Shown here piece after piece: positions 11,036 through 23,250 of a stretch of 64,000 nt of DNA. Within the stretch, counting starts at the first letter, position 1, and the number at the start of each line of letters is the position of its first letter. The notes beneath the pieces are model-generated. The model had not been told where the DNA came from. It did not search any database and worked only from the letters and a program-made list of their open reading frames with translations. Made by a program: the position numbers and the translations under genes. This DNA is from Cololabis saira (lineage: Eukaryota; Chordata; Actinopteri; Beloniformes; Belonidae), in NCBI RefSeq assembly GCF_033807715.1, contig NC_084591.1, positions 25,293,090 through 25,357,089 on the forward strand, read 5' to 3'.

Positions 11036-13540
11036 CTAGCCGTGTAACATGAACTAATTGCATGTGAATGGACCTCGTAGCATGTTGCTTTATCCCTGCA
11101 AATAGGTTAGTATGAACAGCATTTTCAAGTCCACAGATCATTATGTATGGAAGACAGAAAGTCATAGCATTATTTATTTAGGATTTTTATTGTGACATCT
11201 CAGAGCAGCTCAGGCAGAAGCAAGTTAGAGCGAAGACAAACATCAGAGGAGTCTATCCTCCTCTGAAACTATTAATATTACGAGCCTCTGTGCAGACTTT
11301 CAGGCCTCAGAAGTTCATAAATTCATAATTTAAAAAGGTGTGTTCCTGTCCATCTTTCTCATTTTGTTGCTCACAGTCACATCCACCTAGTTTTAATATT
11401 TATCACCCAGTCCGCTGAATCTTTGTGCTGCATTTGTGATGTATGAGTGCATATGACGTGCCGAATGAAAAGTTTTGTTTTTGTTTTTTTATTAAGCAAA
11501 ATTATGAAAGATATTATGCAACAAGGAAAAAATCCGGGGAATCTACACCAGTCTAAATTGTTCCTCGGGTGTTGGACAGATGCAGGGAAAAGAAGATTGA
11601 TTCTTTCATTATACCTTCCCTCTTTTTTCTTTCTGCCTCTCTAAGCTCTAATACCTCGTCTGAGCCTCCCGTCAATGACCTCCACCACGACGCAGGGGCA
11701 TTAGAAAGTTGAAATCAATGGAATTAAAAGATGGAATTATCATATTTAAGGGTGTGGCTTTTTAAATTTCACATTTGAGCACATATTCGAAATTTATATA
11801 TATATATATAGCAATAGTGACAGTGGCTATCATAGCAATACTATCATTAATCTTTTTTCTTGTTTGTTTGTTTTGTTTTGGAAATAACTGGCATGTCCTT
11901 GTATCAAGAAACAGCTGTGAGAGTATTTGTGGCCGAGGAGATTTAGGATCAACCAATCAGAACTGGGATTCTTCCATCCACGTGTTGAGCAATAAGTGGA
12001 CTCTATTGCGAGTGTTGCCTTTATTTTAATTCCTTTAACTATGAAGCAGTGTGAGTATCTCAAGGAGGAGGAAGGAGATGAGCATTGCCTTCAGCTGAGA
12101 AACAAAAACACCCTATTCAATAGTAGATGAGCACGTCACTGGTGGTCCACAACTGTTTCCACACCAACAGTCACTTTTACAAACTTTAACTCCAATCCAG
12201 ATACTTTTCTGCTGCCTGCTAGAGTGAACACGAGCCGTTTTGCAATTCAAGCATCCAAGGAACGGAGGAACCATAGGATTACTTGTATTTTTGGAAGCAC
12301 GGTCCCGCGACAATAACAAAATCCCAGTTTTGAATATGGCTGTGGCTGAGTGAAGTCAGAAATAGAGTTAATCCTGTGGACTGATGAAATAAAAACTTTT
12401 TTTGCCTCAATGGACAAAAGCACATTGAAGGAAAAAGGTTCTTGACTTGGAAATGGAAATAAAAAACTGCTTCTTCAACTGTTAGGCATAGACATTCATT
12501 TATCATGCTTGGACTTAAGCAGCAGTGCTGGGGGAAACATTTCACTAGAAGAGAATTAAATTAAGCACCAGCAAATTCTGGTGGAAAAATATCTACGATT
12601 GTAGCCAGCTTAAACATCCAGAGGAACAGCCTTCACAGCCCCCAAATGTAAAAATCAATACAAATCTGCGGATAGGCTTCAACTTATCAGTGTGTGACAC
12701 AGCTCAAGAAGTTTTCACAGGAGAAAAGATGACATTCCTCCAATCAAAGCCAGACGCCCTCAGTGAGTTACAAAAGGCCCTTGGAATGTTCAAGAGAGCA
12801 GGACAATGTACTGACCTTGCAGAGCTCCCGCACTGATTGTTTAGGGTCCTGTTTCCTTTTTATTTAGTTTTAAACAATAAAGCATGGAAATACTACCAAA
12901 GAAAGTATGTTGCAAATTTATTTAAGAAATATGTGATCTCTAACTACATGCCTTTTTAAAAACAATCGCAAAAAGCAGAAGCAGCATGCTTTTATTGTTC
13001 TCTTGCATTCTTACTCTGTATACTCACATACTGTATAGTGTATTTAAAGACAATCATATTGGAAATATACCTCTTTGCAGGCACATATTTTGAACCTATA
13101 TACAAAATATTAAAGGTACATTCTTAACACTTACCAACACCTCTCCAGAAAAGTTCAAATCTCCATAAAGTAAATTTAAAGACTGGCTGCACTCTCAACT
13201 GAAGAGTGCTGCTACAACCGGATGCTCATGTCTGTCATGAATGCTCTGCAGCCCCAACAATATCCACACATTACTAGGAGGAGATGTTTGTCAGAACTCA
13301 AATGACATTTATTCTGCTATCAGAGTTCATCTGTAGAAAGATTGTATGGTTCAGTTTATGGGAATCCAGGGTGCAGGCTCAGCCGACCGTCACTCCTCTT
13401 TCCTTGATATTGTGGACATGTCCCAATAGTAGCACTGATGAAAATGCAAAAACATTCAGCTTTACATATTTGTTTTTAACTTACTTTTTGCAACATATCC
13501 TGGACTTCAACCAAGACCATAAACCATAAAACATCCTAAA
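11036..13540. other. Intergenic, nothing recognised
   Basis: No supported gene. It includes a short (TA)n run near 11797-11810 and an AATAAA near 12875 without an associated coding region. Confidence 0.4.
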
Positions 13541-13605
13541 GTAAAGCAATTTGAATTGTCTTGTACATGAAATGCGCTATTCAAATAAACTTGCCTTTCC
13601 TTGAC
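13541..13605 (+). mobile_element. Retroposon 3' tail (L2-like)
   Basis: AAAGCAATTTGAATTGTCTTG followed by GCGCTATTCAAATAAACTTG resembles the tails at 7505 and 10970, in the same orientation. Confidence 0.5.
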
Positions 13606-14666
13606 TGTGAACCACATGATAGATTTTTATAGAAAATAAAATTTCCAGTAATTCGATAGACTGCATGTACCCTTCGAGGGTACAGCCGGAGCATCAAAGC
13701 GTGTATGGAAAATAATTCAATATATGACTCAACAATAGTTTAAAATTAACTACACATGAGAGCACTGAATGAAAAACCCTGTTTGGAACAGGGGTTAAAC
13801 TAGGGTTTGGTATTTTGCTGACAGTCCCACAGAATTGTGACTCTGACTAACTGAGCATAGACAATAATGCGTGGCTCTATTAAAGGAAAACCACAGTCCA
13901 GCTTCAACACTGTCTGACGAGTCATAATTCTATGTAAACTGTGCTTAACTTTTCTGCACTTAGCTCTGTAAACTTGCCCATCTTCAATAACAAAGATTAG
14001 CAAGGGCCCTCCTTAGTGAACTCTGAATCTCATAAAAGAGGCAGTTATGCAGCAAAATTAAAAGCTTCCAAGGGTTTATCGGCCGCCATACTACTGAACG
14101 ACAGTTCTTCAAGGTATTTCCACGAACATATCTCAGCAGTAAGCCATTTTCTGAAGAGTTGTTGGAGCAGAGATAATGTTAATGCTTTTCATTTTGTTAA
14201 TGAGTAAGTTGATGGCACTCATTGACAGACCGGTGAAATCTTACATGTATTTAAAAAGTCCCGTGCGTCTCTGCGTCTAATGCTTTGAAGACTTTTAATC
14301 CAACAGTAAAAACTACTTTTATTTACCATAAGCGGCAGTATTTGATGACCAATCTTATCTTAGATTAGGGTATTAAAAAGTGTTTTGCGTTAAGTAAGGA
14401 TAAGTGCCAAACAGCTTAAGGATTTCATGTATTCACCCACTGATGATCAGAAGATTCATGTTAAGCAGTCTGTTGGGAAACAGCATATATGTGAACATGA
14501 GAAAGCTTATTACTTCAGAGAGGACCTGCTGAGCCCCCCACTGTGTTAACTGTAGAATATCGTCTCACTTGTGAGTGTTTATCATGTTCTCATTTATACA
14601 GTCTGTTTGTATTTCCAATCAACTGCGTATGGTGAGTTAGTGCCGGTGGCAAATCCTTTATCTATT

Positions 14667-14714
<48 letters not shown>

Positions 14715-15585
14715 AAAAAAAGGAGCTAGGAGCTGAAACAGATTGCAAGTGTGTATGGGCTGCCATCCTACTGAAAGACCATTCTCCTCTTTGTATTTCC
14801 AGTCAAAATAGCACCAGATCAGGGTAAATTTGGACTGCAAGTGAACTAGATATTGGGGGCAGGGAGTATTTTCAATGCCTGTCTTTGAAACACAGGCCAA
14901 AGTGTCTTCAGCACATGTGGGAAAGCATGATTCAGCATCAACACCAAGAGATAAAAAGGAAAATTTAGACAGGTAGAGACGCATTTATGTAATTTAACGT
15001 TTACAAAGAGCATTATTAAAAACAAAAAAAACTGAATGCATATATATTAAAGAACCTCCATATGAAAACACTTTCTGGAATTTTTAGTAACTTAAGGCCC
15101 ATAAACATTCATGAAACTCAGTAAAATGTATTCTGACATTAGTAGTAACTGTCAGAATGCCAGGCTAACCAGATGACAACACTCGCTAGAAGTAGTTTAC
15201 TACACTTAGCCTAAGTGAGCCTAAGCTTCGCAGTAACTCAAAAATGTTCCTATTTTTATGGACTGACTTGTAGACTTACCTTGAAAAGTCAGATGCAATT
15301 ATCTTACAAAACAGAGACCTTATAAGGAACTATATTTTTCAGCAAAGCGCCACTGGGTTTACTGATTACCTGTAACAGTACAGTAACTAGAGTTCAGAGA
15401 GTTTAATATATATCAGAGTATAAACTCCTTTCTGAATCATGCATAATGATGAATAATTCACTTACTCAATGGACAAATGTCTGTTAGGTTGACTTGGCGT
15501 TAAGGGTGTTCTATAAAATATATCTGATCATACTAGGGAAGACATCACAGTTGAAACTACTCCTGCAGTTGTGACATAGTTTGTG
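13606..15585. other. Intergenic, only a (TA)n run recognised
   Basis: Apart from the TA microsatellite at 14668-14712 I see no gene or bounded element. Confidence 0.4.
14668..14712. repeat. (TA)n microsatellite
   Basis: 45 bp of TA repeats with a single TG interruption. Confidence 0.95.
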
Positions 15586-15589
15586 TCTT

Positions 15590-16340
15590 TTTCTCCAGGT
15601 ATATGGTTCCATCCACTGCCACAAAAGTATTTAATTTCTGCCAGATCTACCCTGACCCATTCTCTATGGACAGCTAGCCTCTTCATGCTCGGGTCCTCTA
15701 CCAGAGACCTGGGAGCCCAGCAAACTATACTGGGGCTCTACAAAGTATTTTTGTGGTTCCTAGGACTTCACACTTCTGGTCAGAGATGTCTGATGTGGTT
15801 TCCAGCATCTCCCAGCTTGGAGGTTACCAGTGCTCCCATTACCACCCGGCCTGCTGTTGCCTTCACCTTCTACATCCTCAACATTGCCTCCTTCAACCCC
15901 TTGGCATTTTCTGACATTCTGTGTTCTTTCTTCTTGATAATGCTGTCACTGGGCATCCCTACATCTATCACCACTGCTTCCTTCTGGAGGTTTTTTTTTT
16001 TTTTTTTTTTTAATCACCACAATGTCAAGTTGGTTAGCTAGTTAATCCGTCTGAATCTGACAGCCCCAAAGGATGTTTACGCATTAATTCGCTACCACTC
16101 TTGGAGGTATCTCCCAGCCACTGCTAGGGCCTCTCAGCATCAGTCACATCCTTGATCCGTCTGTGATACATACAGTGCATTGGCTTTTCTTTACGTGAGG
16201 GTTTCTCTTCCATCTCTTCTTCTTCCATACTGGATTTCTGCTGCCTTAGACATTCACTTGGCAGTTCATGATTAGACGCCATCTTCTGGATTTCATTCGG
16301 GATCTTACTTGCTCCATCCTGGATACTGGATTTAATGCTC
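15590..16340 (-). pseudogene. Degraded LINE reverse-transcriptase C-terminus
   Basis: Read on the minus strand, the region gives short blocks such as WEIPPRVVAN, then a stop, then ILWGCQIQTD, a stop, and LANQLDIVV. This order is typical of the C-terminal end of a teleost non-LTR retrotransposon polyprotein. Stops and a poly(T)/poly(A) run at 15990-16011 interrupt it, so it is inactive. The 152-residue plus-strand frame over it is only its shadow. Confidence 0.6.
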
Positions 16341-16344
16341 ACTA

Positions 16345-18470
16345 ATCACCAGCCTCCATCCTTCCTCATGGTATTATACTTGGAGTGAAATCCTCCTGAT
16401 CTATTGTTGACACATGTTTCTTATGTTTATAGTCATAACAGAGAAATGCATGACTGGATTCAATCTGTATGGGCTTTAAGTTACTCAGTATTGCAGAAAA
16501 TGTGTTCAAATAGAGGTGCTGTAATTTTTGCCTGGAATAGCATTCAGGTTTGCCGTTCATGATAATGCTCACAGTAAATGTTAGATTACATCACAAAGTC
16601 TCGAATCAGGCTAAATTTAGTGTAAAGCAGGAACTCATGGTGTCAAATACAAGATAAGGCAACATCTGTTCAAATTTGCCTTTTCTCCTCTGGGTGTTGA
16701 CCCTGAATTGTGCTTTCGTACGTGCACTGATGAAACTTTGACCTGTGTGTGTGTCAATATAATCAACATGACAGAGAAATACAGAGAAAATGGGTTTCAA
16801 AGGTCAAACCGGGAGAGCTGGCCACATGGTACATTCACGTTTCTTTTTCACTCAATATTCTTTTCAACTCCCTGCAGCCGGTGTCACCTGTTAGGACAAG
16901 TTGCCAGTCACTGTGTGCGTGAGGAGCCACTGCCACCAATGAATGTGACAAGCTGCATTTCAGACCAAACCAAGCCTGGAGAGATGGCCTGCAGGAGGAG
17001 GGGGATGATTTCAAACTGACCACGACAGGTAAAGCATAAACAAGATATAAGGATAAAATGAGTATGAATTGTTGTGAATGTGGATGGGAGTCACCTTGAA
17101 TTATATTGTAAGCTTTTGAGGTCATAAAATGGATTTAGGTTGAGACCTCCAATCGCAAAGGAGGTTTATAATCCCCACGCTGAAAAATCCTTTGTGACCA
17201 GGCTGTTGTGAACTCCATGAAGCTTCATTACAATTATGTGTATTATCTATTTTTCATCAACTGGAAAGGAAACTGAGCTAAATCCGATCAGGCATAGTAA
17301 ATCTAATCCACATACACTGACTGTGCTTTAAGTAGATGACAAATGTTGTTTTGTGTTTTTCTAAACTAAACTATTTAAATGTCTCAAGGGTGATTCCAGA
17401 TGCCTAAAAATGGCCTTTGCTCATGAATTATTTACCTAAAGTAAATCTGTTTCAACTTTAGCACAGGAAATAATTTCCTAACAAAAAAACAGCATTTCAT
17501 AATGTGTGTATGCTTTATTTATGAATACCAGTCATGTCATTTTCTAGGTCTTCTCAAGGAGGTTTTACAATTTGCCTTATCTTGGATTGAATGATTCCAA
17601 ATAGTTGTTGACTCATCCTACACCAGAGGGGGTCAAATTAATTGCTTTCTATGTCTTCTTTCATGGCTATAAATGTAGCCAGAAGCATTAGCAAAGCAGA
17701 GCTCATGCAGAACAAGAGGAAGTGCCCGCTCATGCCACTGGAAAAGACAAATCAGAACAGTGTGGGCTTTTCAAAAGGTTGTTGGAAGGGCACGTGTTTT
17801 GACATTAAACGGAAAAAATATTTTGAATCAAATGGCACACCTCTAGATGTGTCATGATAACTTTAACTTAATGTACCAACTTCTATTTATATGGGAATTC
17901 TGGGCACACACAGTCCTTTTGTAAAGAAAGGTAAAATATTTTTGGAGTGTATCTGAACATAATATTAAAGGCCATCTGGACCTGCAGCTCTCGACATGAT
18001 GCAACAAATTGTATAACACATGTAGATAAAATATATAAAGGTAGAAAAGGCAGAAAGTGTGAAAAAGAACATCACGTGATTCACTAACATATAGAACCAC
18101 TTATAGCAGCAATAACCTGAAGTATTAATTTTCAGTAACTCTCCTGTTGGCCCATTCTTATTTAAAATGCAACTTCAGTTAACTGAGGTTCATTGAGGGG
18201 ACCTTACTCTGTCAAGGATCTCTGCCCCTCAAACTAATTGAATCTGGTTTGGATTCATTCTTTGTCTTCTTATTTGTCATCTAGTCAAAGTTATGATCAA
18301 TCTTATATTGTGTATTCTTTTTAAACCAGAAGTACCACTAATTGTGTAGATCTCACAACATAGACTGTTGCATTTGTTCATAAAAACGAGTTATGTGAAG
18401 TTTGACCTGTGACATATTTCACTGACAATAGAAACAAACTATTTGATTTCTGAAAATTCCAAGTAAGCTA
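16345..18470. other. Intergenic, nothing recognised
   Basis: No supported gene or bounded repeat. Confidence 0.4.
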
Positions 18471-18477
18471 CTTTTTA

Positions 18478-18933
18478 CGGAGCCCCTAAAGGGACACGGA
18501 TTTTTTTAAATATATATAATGAGTTTTACGCGAGCGCGCGAAACCTTTACGCGCGCGCGTAAAACCTTTAAGTGAGCACGTAAAGTTGTTTACGTGAGCA
18601 TGTAAAACATTTATGCACTCACTAAAAAGTTTCACGCGCTCTCGCAAAACTTATTAGTGAGCGCCAAAAAGTTGTTCTACGTGAGCGCGTAAAAACAAGT
18701 ACATGGGAGTATTGCTGGAACAGGAGACAATCCAGTTGCGCCCTGCTCTGTTTATGAATGGAAATGACATTACAGGATTTAGCTGAGCTATATTTTAACC
18801 TGGGACTCCATTATAAGGACATTACCACTTTACTTGCAAGTAAACAACTTTACGTGCTCACTTAAAGGTTTCACGCGCGCGCGTAAAACTCATTATATAT
18901 ATTTAAAAAATCCGTGTCCCTATAGGGGCTCCG
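18478..18933. mobile_element. 456-bp MITE with >70-bp terminal inverted repeats
   Basis: The left end CGGAGCCCCTAAAGGGACAC and the inverted right end match for more than 70 bp with few changes, flanked by TA on both sides (possible TA duplication, Tc1/mariner-like size). Inside are about ten related units of the form TTTACGYGAGCRCGTAAA in both orientations, including uninterrupted CGCGCGCG blocks. No transposase frame. The superfamily is uncertain. Confidence 0.75.
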
Positions 18934-18939
18934 TAACTT

Positions 18940-19180
18940 TTCGCTCAGGTGTGTTCATATATTTAGTTAAAAATAAGAAAAAAATAATAATTTTATCAGA
19001 TTGCCGGGGTTCTGTTAAAAAAAAAGGCTTAGACACTCTATATTTTACCAGACTGTATACATTTAACATGGAGAAAAAAAAACGCCTAAAAGCTCTGAGT
19101 TCAAAGGATTAAACAGATGGTTGGTTCAATGATAGGAAGGTGCCTATGTACTAGGGCTACCATACCAGCCTAAATCATCT
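18940..19180. other. Intergenic, nothing recognised
   Basis: Short AT-rich stretch between two transposon remnants. Confidence 0.4.
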
Positions 19181-19550
19181 CCCCTACACCACAGTGCTTG
19201 ACAGTCGGTATGTAGTGTTAGCACTGAAGTGGTGTCTTTGGTTTTCATCAGTACGGGTGCCTTGTATTATGGTCAAACATTTTTTTGGTCTCAACTGTCC
19301 AAAGGACTTTGTTATAGAAGTTCCACAAGATTTGTGGTTTGTATGTTTGCAGCTTTGTAAATCTAAGGCATATTTGGGGGGGAGGAAAGAAGAGGTTTTC
19401 TCCTGGAAACTCTTCTAAACAATCCTTACTTGTGCAGTTTGTTTCTACTTCTGCTGTCAAGGATAATCATATTTAATATTCTAACTGAGGCCCTTATAGT
19501 CTGACATGTGCACAGTCTGACCTTTTGTTGACCTTGTAGGGATGTTCAGT
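19181..19550 (-). mobile_element. Degraded DNA-transposon fragment (antisense)
   Basis: Blocks such as CAGTGCTTGACAGTCGGTAT, TTGGTCTCAACTGTCCAAAG and TCTCCTGGAAACTCTTC occur in the order and spacing of a widespread teleost DNA-transposon coding region read in antisense. Identification is from memory; the superfamily (probably Tc1/mariner-like) was not verified and the ends are lost. Confidence 0.4.
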
Positions 19551-20009
19551 CCTGGGAAAATGCAACTGTCCTGACCTGTGAATATTCGATTTGTTCTTTC
19601 TCAAAAGACGGACTTAAACATTGTATGGAAATTGCCATATAACCTTTCTCAGATTGATCGGCAAAAACAACTGCTTCTCTTGTTGTTGATATCTTTATTC
19701 CTTTCCAATGTGTTAACACACACAAGGAAAAATGTGTTGACAGGCATTCCCTATATTCCTGACAAAAAAACGGCCAAAACCTTGTGCTTGATAGAGCTAA
19801 CCACACTTACTAATGATAGTTTAATAATATGCATTTTGACTACCATCACCTGGCTTTCACCTAAGGCCTGTTTCCACTAGCGGGAGTTCCGGGTACATTT
19901 TTCTGGGATGGGCCTTTTGCAGGTTTCCATTACCAGGAACAACCCTGTAATGTGGCCTTCAGGAACCTGTAGATGGAAACGGTCGTTTTTCGGCCCAGAT
20001 GTACTACCT

Positions 20010-20392
20010 TGGCATGGGCAGCACGGTGGCTTAGTGGTTAGCACTGTTGCCTCACAGCAAGAAGGTCCCCGGTTCGACTCCCAGGCCCGGCAGGGGCCTT
20101 TCTGTGTGGAGTTTGCATGTTCTCCCCGTGCTTGCGTGGGTTCTCTCCGGGTACTCCGGCTTCCTCCCACTGTCCAAAAACATTACTGGATAAACATAAT
20201 TGGTGATTCTAAATTGCCCGTATGTGAGTGTGAGTGTGAGTGTGCATGGTTTGTGTGTTTATATGTGGCCCTGCGATGGACTGGTGACCTCTCCAGGGTG
20301 TAACCCCTGCCTCTCACCTGAAGCTGGGATAGGCTCCAGCAGACCCCCATGACCCTACAAAGGATAAAGCGGGTATAGATAATGGATGGATG
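20010..20392 (+). mobile_element. tRNA-derived SINE with perfect 12-bp target duplication
   Basis: A tRNA-like head carries a pol III A box (TGGCTTAGTGG, 20027-20037) and a perfect B box (GGTTCGACTCC, 20071-20081). The body has the well-known TGGAGTTTGCATGTTCTCC block, and the tail is (ATGG)n. The flanks GATGTACTACCT at 19998-20009 and 20393-20404 are identical, so the insertion is young. It interrupts the MITE-like element around it. A decayed relative lies at about 43620. Confidence 0.9.
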
Positions 20393-20754
20393 GATGTACT
20401 ACCTGGTGGGTGGTCTCTGCTGATTGGGTATTCTCAAGACAGGAAATTACGTTCAACCTTCTCACATGGATTAAATCATGTGACTACAAATCATTTAAAT
20501 ATTTTTGGACCAGAGAGATTTTGCTATAAGTCCATTTAGCCTAATCAGAATCAGGTTTAAGTCAGGTCAAACAAGACAGGGAATTTGGCTTTGGTTATTT
20601 TCGCTCACTGTACAGTAAATAGACAAATGACAGCTCTTATTAACATAGCCTATAGGCCTATACAGTTTGTTTGTTTTTTTAATGAAAGGTGCAGCAGTAT
20701 GAGGTAGACATGGTTATTGAAAGGTGTATTGTTAAAGCATATGATTGTGGTTAT

Positions 20755-20792
20755 TATTATTATTAATATTATTATTTTTATTATTATTATTG
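20755..20792. repeat. (TTA)n microsatellite
   Basis: Imperfect ATT/TTA repeat with one ATTTTT interruption. Confidence 0.85.
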
Positions 20793-21410
20793 CACAGTGG
20801 TTGATTACTCAGAGACTGAGTGTTGAAAGTTCATCAGAGCAACAGATGCAGTTAGAGAGTACATGAAGAAAACAATGGACAGTCGAGCTGTTTGTTAATT
20901 GGAGGGGGGGGGGGGGTGTTGTTTGCGTGTTTCTTCTTCTCCTCGCTCTCCTGCCGGCCGACCACCTGCTCATCACCGCCCCCTGGCGGCGGCCGGCGCT
21001 CCTGCAGCCAGAGGTTCAGGCGGCGCTGCAGCTCCAGGAGACGCGCCGGCTGCAGGGCTCGAGGAGACGGGCAGACCTGGCACATTTACCCGGAACTCCC
21101 GCCGGGGGAAATGCGCCAATAGTGGTCCGGCGGGGGGTTACTTTAATCTCAATCACTACGATCGCGGTGTATGTTTAACAAAAAAACAAGTAGCATCCGT
21201 TGTTTATGTGTTTCTTCTTCTTTTTATTCTTCTGCTGGCCGATTGCGAACGGCAGAAGATGCGCATTACTGCCCCCTCGTGGTTGGCGACGCTCTTTTTT
21301 TTTTTTTGTCAAAGGTTCTGGTGTGGCCTACAGCGTGGAGACGGTCGGCCTTGTTAGACGTTCCTGTCTGGCAGATTTACTCTTAAGTTCTGCTAGTGGA
21401 AACGCTCCTA

Positions 21411-22578
21411 CTCTCTAAATTATTATTTTGAGAGAAAAATTATTATTATTATTATTATTTTATTTTATTATTTTTTTTTACACACTACTTCCACATTTTG
21501 TTATAGCTTTTGTTCAGTGAGTATAATGGTGTGGTGCATACATCAAACAATGTTGTTCAGAGCCATATGAATTTAATGATATCCTGATATGTAAAATCTT
21601 AGGATTGAAACAGAGTGCAACTGTTCCCATATGAATGTACTTTTCTAACAAGCTTAAAGCTTTCCCTAGATTTTGGGAATAGGAAGTTGCCTGGGTAGCT
21701 GATGATAGTTGTGTCACTTTGCAGCCTGGTTACTTGTAGATGCCAGTCACATTTTTCTACAATCATCTGAAAAATCATCACTTGATAAACTTGTGCTTGT
21801 GCACAAAAACCACTGTCAAGTTGAAACAAGAGGAAACCCTCTGGAAGGTGATTTACCCCATTTCAGATCTCATTTGATTGTGTAATGCTAAGTGAAATAA
21901 CTTGGATACGTTATTGGAGACTGAGATGTAATTTGATTGCTTTTTTTTTTTATTGTAGTCACACCCTGTGTGCTGTTATTGCTTGTGCCCAGGCCTGTAA
22001 AAGTCCAATGCACAGTAACGTCTCAAGAAAATAAGGATAGAAGGCAAGGTAATTGTTTAAAATGAAAATCTACTGCTGCAATTTTCGAATGGTTTGTTTG
22101 ATGAGTCATACTGTAGTTCAGTGATGGCTGAAATTAATTACTTTTGTAATGCATTCATTTTTGTATATTAAAAAAAGTTAATAATTAACGTAATGCTTTT
22201 AAAATAAACCATACCATATTTTATAAATGTCAGACATCTATAAACAGCCTTCAAACCAGCCCCAGCTCCACCCATTGGCCTTCACTTGGCACCTACTCAT
22301 GTTTTGCAGGCTGCAACGTAGCATTAGGTGTCCTGTTTCTTTTTGGAAATTGAGGAGTAGCTGTCAGTTATCCATCTTAATGGCCTCCCAAGCCATTTGG
22401 AGAACTCAGTGACTACTACCAGTCGATCGTCAAAAGAAACGTACACCTTACCTCGTGTGGCGACACAGCAATGGAGGGTCAGAGCCAAGTGGTAGAGCAA
22501 AAGAGGGTCGGGCCTTCATGTAATTAAATGACTACTGTGCAACAGATAAAAGAATAACCTCCTTGTGTTTCTCTTTAG
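21411..22578. other. Upstream region of the SLC16 gene
   Basis: Contains an imperfect (ATT)n run (21438-21475). No TATA box or CpG-rich core could be tied to the gene. The strong splice acceptor at 22577-22578 (CTCTTTAG) means that at least one non-coding 5' exon lies upstream, but I could not identify it. Confidence 0.4.
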
Positions 22579-22613
22579 ATATTTGAGGATTGCAGAGGCC
22601 AGTGCAAGTGAAA

Positions 22614-23176
22614 ATGGACCGAGCCCTGAAGGCTCGGCGCAGAAGGGTGGAACCCGCTGCAGCCCCTGATGGCGGTTACGCCTGGTTCATCCTGCTGTCC
22701 TGTTTCTTCGTCTTTGGTCTGACCTTTGGCGTGATTAAGGCCTTTGGTGTGTTCTATGTTGAGATACACCAGCACTTTAAAACCACAGCAGCAGGAACCT
22801 CCTGGATTACCTCTATTGCAGTGGCTACCATTCATATTGTCGGTAATTATCACCAGTTCATTTTTCTACCTCCAGCAGCCACATTAATTTTAACATCAAA
22901 CATCATTACATGTTTTAAAGCCCTCAATTTCAACAATATAATCTACCGGTACATGTCATGTTAATTTCTTCTACAACACCTCCACCATTTTTGTTTTCAT
23001 TTTTTACCTTTTTGTGAAATCTGCATGACTCAGCATATCTTTAACCGCCAGACGTCTCTTTACTGCTTCCTAAAAACTGTTGAACACCAGGTGCTCAACT
23101 GTGTTGAATTCATTTCACTGTTTTATACAAAAAAAAAGGGAAAACTAAAATATTAAATAGCATTTTTCACCTATGT

Positions 23177-23250
<74 letters not shown>

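Larger units (their letters stand above)
19866..21410. mobile_element. MITE-like element with GTTTCCACTAGC inverted ends, holding a SINE
   Basis: The left end GGCCTGTTTCCACTAGCGGG pairs with an inverted GCTAGTGGAAACG near 21394-21407. A second inverted match, GCGGGAGTTCCGGGT at the left and its complement near 21090, supports one folded-back element. The interior is GC-rich (20900-21110). A SINE has landed inside it. The target duplication could not be fixed. Confidence 0.55.

Noticed and set aside
14016..14207. Frame MNSESHKRGSYAAKLKASKG... considered as a possible exon or transposase start
   Set aside because: No splice signals, no family match, and the opposite strand is equally open.
15583..16041. 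152-residue plus-strand frame
   Set aside because: It is the shadow of a degraded LINE coding region on the minus strand.
20899..21357. GC-rich region with a 152-residue plus-strand frame, first suspected as a CpG-island first exon of the SLC16 gene
   Set aside because: It lies between the inverted ends of a MITE-like element, the frame is a homopolymer-started Ala/Pro/Gly-rich sequence, and there is no donor joining it to the acceptor at 22578.
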